DNA of 7,473 nucleotides from Acidovorax sp. (GTDB taxonomy: Bacteria > Pseudomonadota > Gammaproteobacteria > Burkholderiales > Burkholderiaceae_C): NCBI GenBank assembly GCA_030150585.1, contig JASLFM010000416.1:1-7473 (forward strand), read 5' to 3'. Shown piece after piece: positions 5,523 to 7,473 of this stretch; position 1 is the stretch's first letter, and each line of letters begins with the position of its first letter. The notes under the pieces are model-generated. The model was not told the DNA's origin. It searched no databases and was given only the letters and a program-made list of their open reading frames with translations. A program made the position numbers and the translations under genes.

Positions 5523-6917
5523 TTACTGGGCCAGCACAGCGGCCATGGCCTGGAGGCTTTCCTCCATGGGCGCGGCCTCGAACATGTTCTGCTGCAGGAA
5601 GCCCGCCATCGCGGGCTGCAGGCGGATGGCCTCGTCGAGCTGCGGGTCGGAGCCGCTCATGTAGGCCCCCACCTGCACGAGGTCGCGGCTCTTCTGGTAG
5701 CGGGAGTAGATGGCACGGAACTGCCGCGCCATCTCGAAGTGCTCGCGCGCGACGACGTTGTGCATCACGCGCGAGGCCGACTGCTCGATGTCGATGGCGG
5801 GGAAATGCCCCGTCTCGGCCAGTGCGCGCGAGAGCACGATGTGCCCATCCAGGATGGCGCGCGCCGCGTCGGCGATCGGGTCCTGCTGGTCGTCGCCCTC
5901 CGAGAGCACGGTATAGAACGCCGTGATGGAGCCCACGCCGTTCAGGCCATTGCCGCTGCGCTCCACGAGCTGCGGCAGCTTGGCGAAGCACGAGGGCGGG
6001 TAGCCCTTGGTGGCTGGCGGCTCGCCGATGGCCAGCGCGATCTCGCGCTGCGCCATGGCATAGCGTGTGAGCGAATCCATCAGCAGGAGCACGTGCTTGC
6101 CCTTGTCGCGGAAGTGCTCGGCAATGGCCGTGGCATAGGCCGCACCCTGCATGCGCAGCAGCGGCGGCGCATCGGCGGGCGCAGCCACCACCACGGCGCG
6201 GCCGCGGTCCTCCGCGCCCAGAATGTCCTCCACGAATTCCTTGACCTCGCGGCCGCGTTCGCCGATCAGGCCCACGACGATCACGTCGGCCTGGGTATAG
6301 CGCGCCATCATGCCCAGCAGCACGCTTTTGCCCACGCCGGAGCCCGCGAACAGGCCCAGGCGCTGGCCGCGCCCCACGGTGAGCAGCGCGTTGATGGCGC
6401 GCACGCCCGTGTCGAGCGTTTCGCGCACGGGGCTGCGGTCCATGGCGTTGATGGGGCTGCGGTCCATGGGCTCGGAGACCACGTCCCGCACCGGGCCGCC
6501 GTGGTCAAGAGCCATGCCCTGCGCATCGACCACGCGGCCCAGCAGCCCGTCCCCCAGGGGCAGGCGCAGCACACCGGCCGCGAGCGACGGCACCGCCGCA
6601 TCGCCGAGCCGGGGCACGGGCACATAGGGCGCGGCAGGCACCACGCTGGCTCCGCTCGACAGGCCATGGATGTCGCCCGCCGGCATCAGGAACGCCCGGC
6701 CTTCGGAGAAGCCCACCACCTCGGCGAGCACCGGGTCGTGCCCCGGCATCTCCACCGTGCACTGCGAGCCCACGGGCACGCGGATGCCCGCCGCCTCCAG
6801 CACCAGGCCCGTGAGGCGGTTGAGCGTGCCGCGCACCTCCAGCGGGCGCGGCTCGGCCACACGTGCCCGCGCGTTGGCCATGAACTCGCCCCAAGCGGCT
6901 CCGTCTTCAATGGGCAT
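5523..6917 (-). CDS. fliI: Flagellum-specific export ATPase FliI
   Basis: A 464-residue cytoplasmic ATPase related to the F1 beta subunit. It hexamerises beneath the export gate and releases chaperones and substrates for secretion. The N-terminal beta-barrel domain covers about residues 20-95. The ATPase core has Walker A AGSGVGKS at 191-198, the catalytic-glutamate motif GERGRE at 219-224 (E220), and Walker B VLLLMDSLTR at 276-285 (D281). Further conserved blocks are GYPPSCFAKLPQLVERSG (305-322) and DGHIVLSRALAETGHFPAID (357-376). The start is the ATG at 6915-6917, preceded by AGGAG with 7-nt spacing, and overlaps fliH by 11 nt. The frame is open a further 174 codons upstream through fliH, but that part does not resemble FliI. 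Residues 151-166 carry a small internal repeat, MDRSPINA/MDRSPVRE. Confidence 0.98.
   Translation of the reverse strand: MPIEDGAAWGEFMANARARVAEPRPLEVRGTLNRLTGLVLEAAGIRVPVGSQCTVEMPGHDPVLAEVVGFSEGRAFLMPAGDIHGLSSGASVVPAAPYVPVPRLGDAAVPSLAAGVLRLPLGDGLLGRVVDAQGMALDHGGPVRDVVSEPMDRSPINAMDRSPVRETLDTGVRAINALLTVGRGQRLGLFAGSGVGKSVLLGMMARYTQADVIVVGLIGERGREVKEFVEDILGAEDRGRAVVVAAPADAPPLLRMQGAAYATAIAEHFRDKGKHVLLLMDSLTRYAMAQREIALAIGEPPATKGYPPSCFAKLPQLVERSGNGLNGVGSITAFYTVLSEGDDQQDPIADAARAILDGHIVLSRALAETGHFPAIDIEQSASRVMHNVVAREHFEMARQFRAIYSRYQKSRDLVQVGAYMSGSDPQLDEAIRLQPAMAGFLQQNMFEAAPMEESLQAMAAVLAQ
6429..6469. repeat. Perfect 17-bp direct repeat inside fliI, 24-nt period
   Basis: GGGGCTGCGGTCCATGG occurs at 6429-6445 and again at 6453-6469 on the plus strand. 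In protein it encodes MDRSP twice, eight residues apart, just before the conserved LDTGVRAINALL segment. A hand comparison with recalled E. coli FliI suggests the same overall spacing in this region, so it does not look like a net insertion. Confidence 0.6.
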
Positions 6918-7473
6918 CGGAGGACTCCTGCCACGCAGACACCAGCCCCAGCGCGGCCACGGCACGGCGCCAGCGCTTGTCGAGCCCGCCGTCAACCACG
7001 GTGCCCGACGACTCCACGAGGCAGTCGCCCGGCGCCACGTCGGCATCGGCCAGCCATTGCAGCTTGTGCTGCGCGAATTCCTGCCGCAAGGGCTGCTCGA
7101 GGTGTTCGAGGTCCTGAGGATGCAGGCGCACGGTGGCGGGACGCCCTTCAGTGACGAGCATGTCCAGTGCCTCGCGCACCACGGGCAGCAGGGCCTGCGG
7201 GTTGGCCTTGAGCTCCTGGCGCACCACCTGGCGCGCGATATCGCACGCAAGCTGCAGCACCTCCTGGGCCATGCGCTGCTGCAGCTCGGAGAGGCTGGCA
7301 TCGAGCGCCCCCACCAGCCCTTGCATGCGGCGGGCCGCTTCCTGGCCCGCGCCCGCCATGTAGTCGTCCATGCGCTGCTGCCACTCCAGGCTCGCCTCGG
7401 AGCGCCCCTGGGCCACGCCCTCGGCATGGCCTTGGGCATGCGCCTCCTGCCGCGCCTGCGCGAGCAGCGCCAG
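6907..7473 (-). CDS. fliH: Flagellar assembly protein FliH, C-terminal part (5' end cut by window edge)
   Basis: The visible 188 residues are the C-terminal portion; the gene enters from the right edge. FliH dimers bind FliI, inhibit its ATPase until export, and dock it to FliN and the gate. At 7393-7443 the peptide AHAQGHAEGVAQGRSEA shows the FliH helix pattern AxxxGxxxGxxxGxxxA, a distinctive family mark. A helical stretch with a V-type ATPase E-subunit-like domain follows, containing LQLACDIARQVVRQELKANP and VRLHPQDLEHLEQPL, and later DCLVESSGTVVDGGLDKRW, the usual FliH C-terminal block. A GTG at 7414-7416 could be called as a start, but coding continues upstream of it, so the gene should be treated as 5'-partial. 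The stop overlaps fliI by 11 nt. Confidence 0.95.
   Translation of the reverse strand: MALLAQARQEAHAQGHAEGVAQGRSEASLEWQQRMDDYMAGAGQEAARRMQGLVGALDASLSELQQRMAQEVLQLACDIARQVVRQELKANPQALLPVVREALDMLVTEGRPATVRLHPQDLEHLEQPLRQEFAQHKLQWLADADVAPGDCLVESSGTVVDGGLDKRWRRAVAALGLVSAWQESSDAH
6925..6929 (-). promoter_or_regulatory. Ribosome binding site of fliI
   Basis: AGGAG on the minus strand, 7 nt before the ATG at 6917 and inside the end of fliH. It decides the fliI start against the longer open frame that runs upstream to 7439. Confidence 0.7.

Noticed and set aside
5427..7154. 575-codon plus-strand ORF antisense to fliI and fliH
   Set aside because: Its product is His/Arg/Ala-rich with no recognisable domain, and it lies wholly over well-conserved fliI/fliH codons. 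Long antisense frames are expected in DNA this GC-rich.
6918..7439. Extension of fliI upstream as a 638-residue protein
   Set aside because: The extra 174 codons are fliH in another frame and do not look like FliI. The ATG at 6917 has a strong Shine-Dalgarno and gives the normal FliI length.
1..7473. A novel accessory system hidden in the window
   Set aside because: Every stretch longer than about 15 nt is accounted for by flagellar genes except the 131-nt fliK-fliL gap. No mobile element, tRNA, CRISPR-like repeat or composition break was seen.

Overview
The window is one compact, minus-strand flagellar biosynthesis cluster. Read 5' to 3' on the minus strand (right to left in window coordinates) the order is fliH (5' end cut by the window) - fliI - fliJ - fliK - [131-nt gap] - fliL - fliM - fliN - fliO - fliP - fliQ - fliR (3' end cut by the window). 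The high GC content, the fliHIJK/fliLMNOPQR order and the protein sequences point to a Burkholderiales betaproteobacterium, probably of the Comamonadaceae (Acidovorax/Delftia/Comamonas-like). The family assignment rests on recalled sequence character, not on a search.

Right part (about 3708-7473): the export ATPase module FliH-FliI-FliJ and the hook-length ruler FliK. FliH restrains and docks the ATPase FliI, FliJ is the stalk-like coiled-coil partner, and FliK measures the hook and switches export specificity. Start and stop codons overlap or lie within a few bases of each other, so the genes look co-transcribed and partly translationally coupled.

Middle (3577-3707): the only sizeable non-coding stretch. 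It is AT-richer than its surroundings. It holds an inverted repeat, a plausible -10 hexamer and a weak match in sequence and spacing to an FlhDC box. The location matches the start of the separate fliL operon known in enterobacteria.

Left part (1-3576): FliL (stator-associated membrane protein), the C-ring switch proteins FliM and FliN, and the export-gate proteins FliO, FliP, FliQ and FliR. Together these make the torque switch and the inner-membrane export channel.

The one real anomaly is in fliM. The protein looks normal to residue 334, the usual family length, but there is no stop codon there. The frame stays open for 95 more Arg-rich codons through fliN out of frame, giving a 429-residue ORF that overlaps fliN by 296 nt. 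A single base difference at position 1981 would restore a TGA at codon 335. I see no RNA genes, mobile elements, CRISPR arrays or novel defence-type system. The long plus-strand ORFs are shadows typical of GC-rich DNA.
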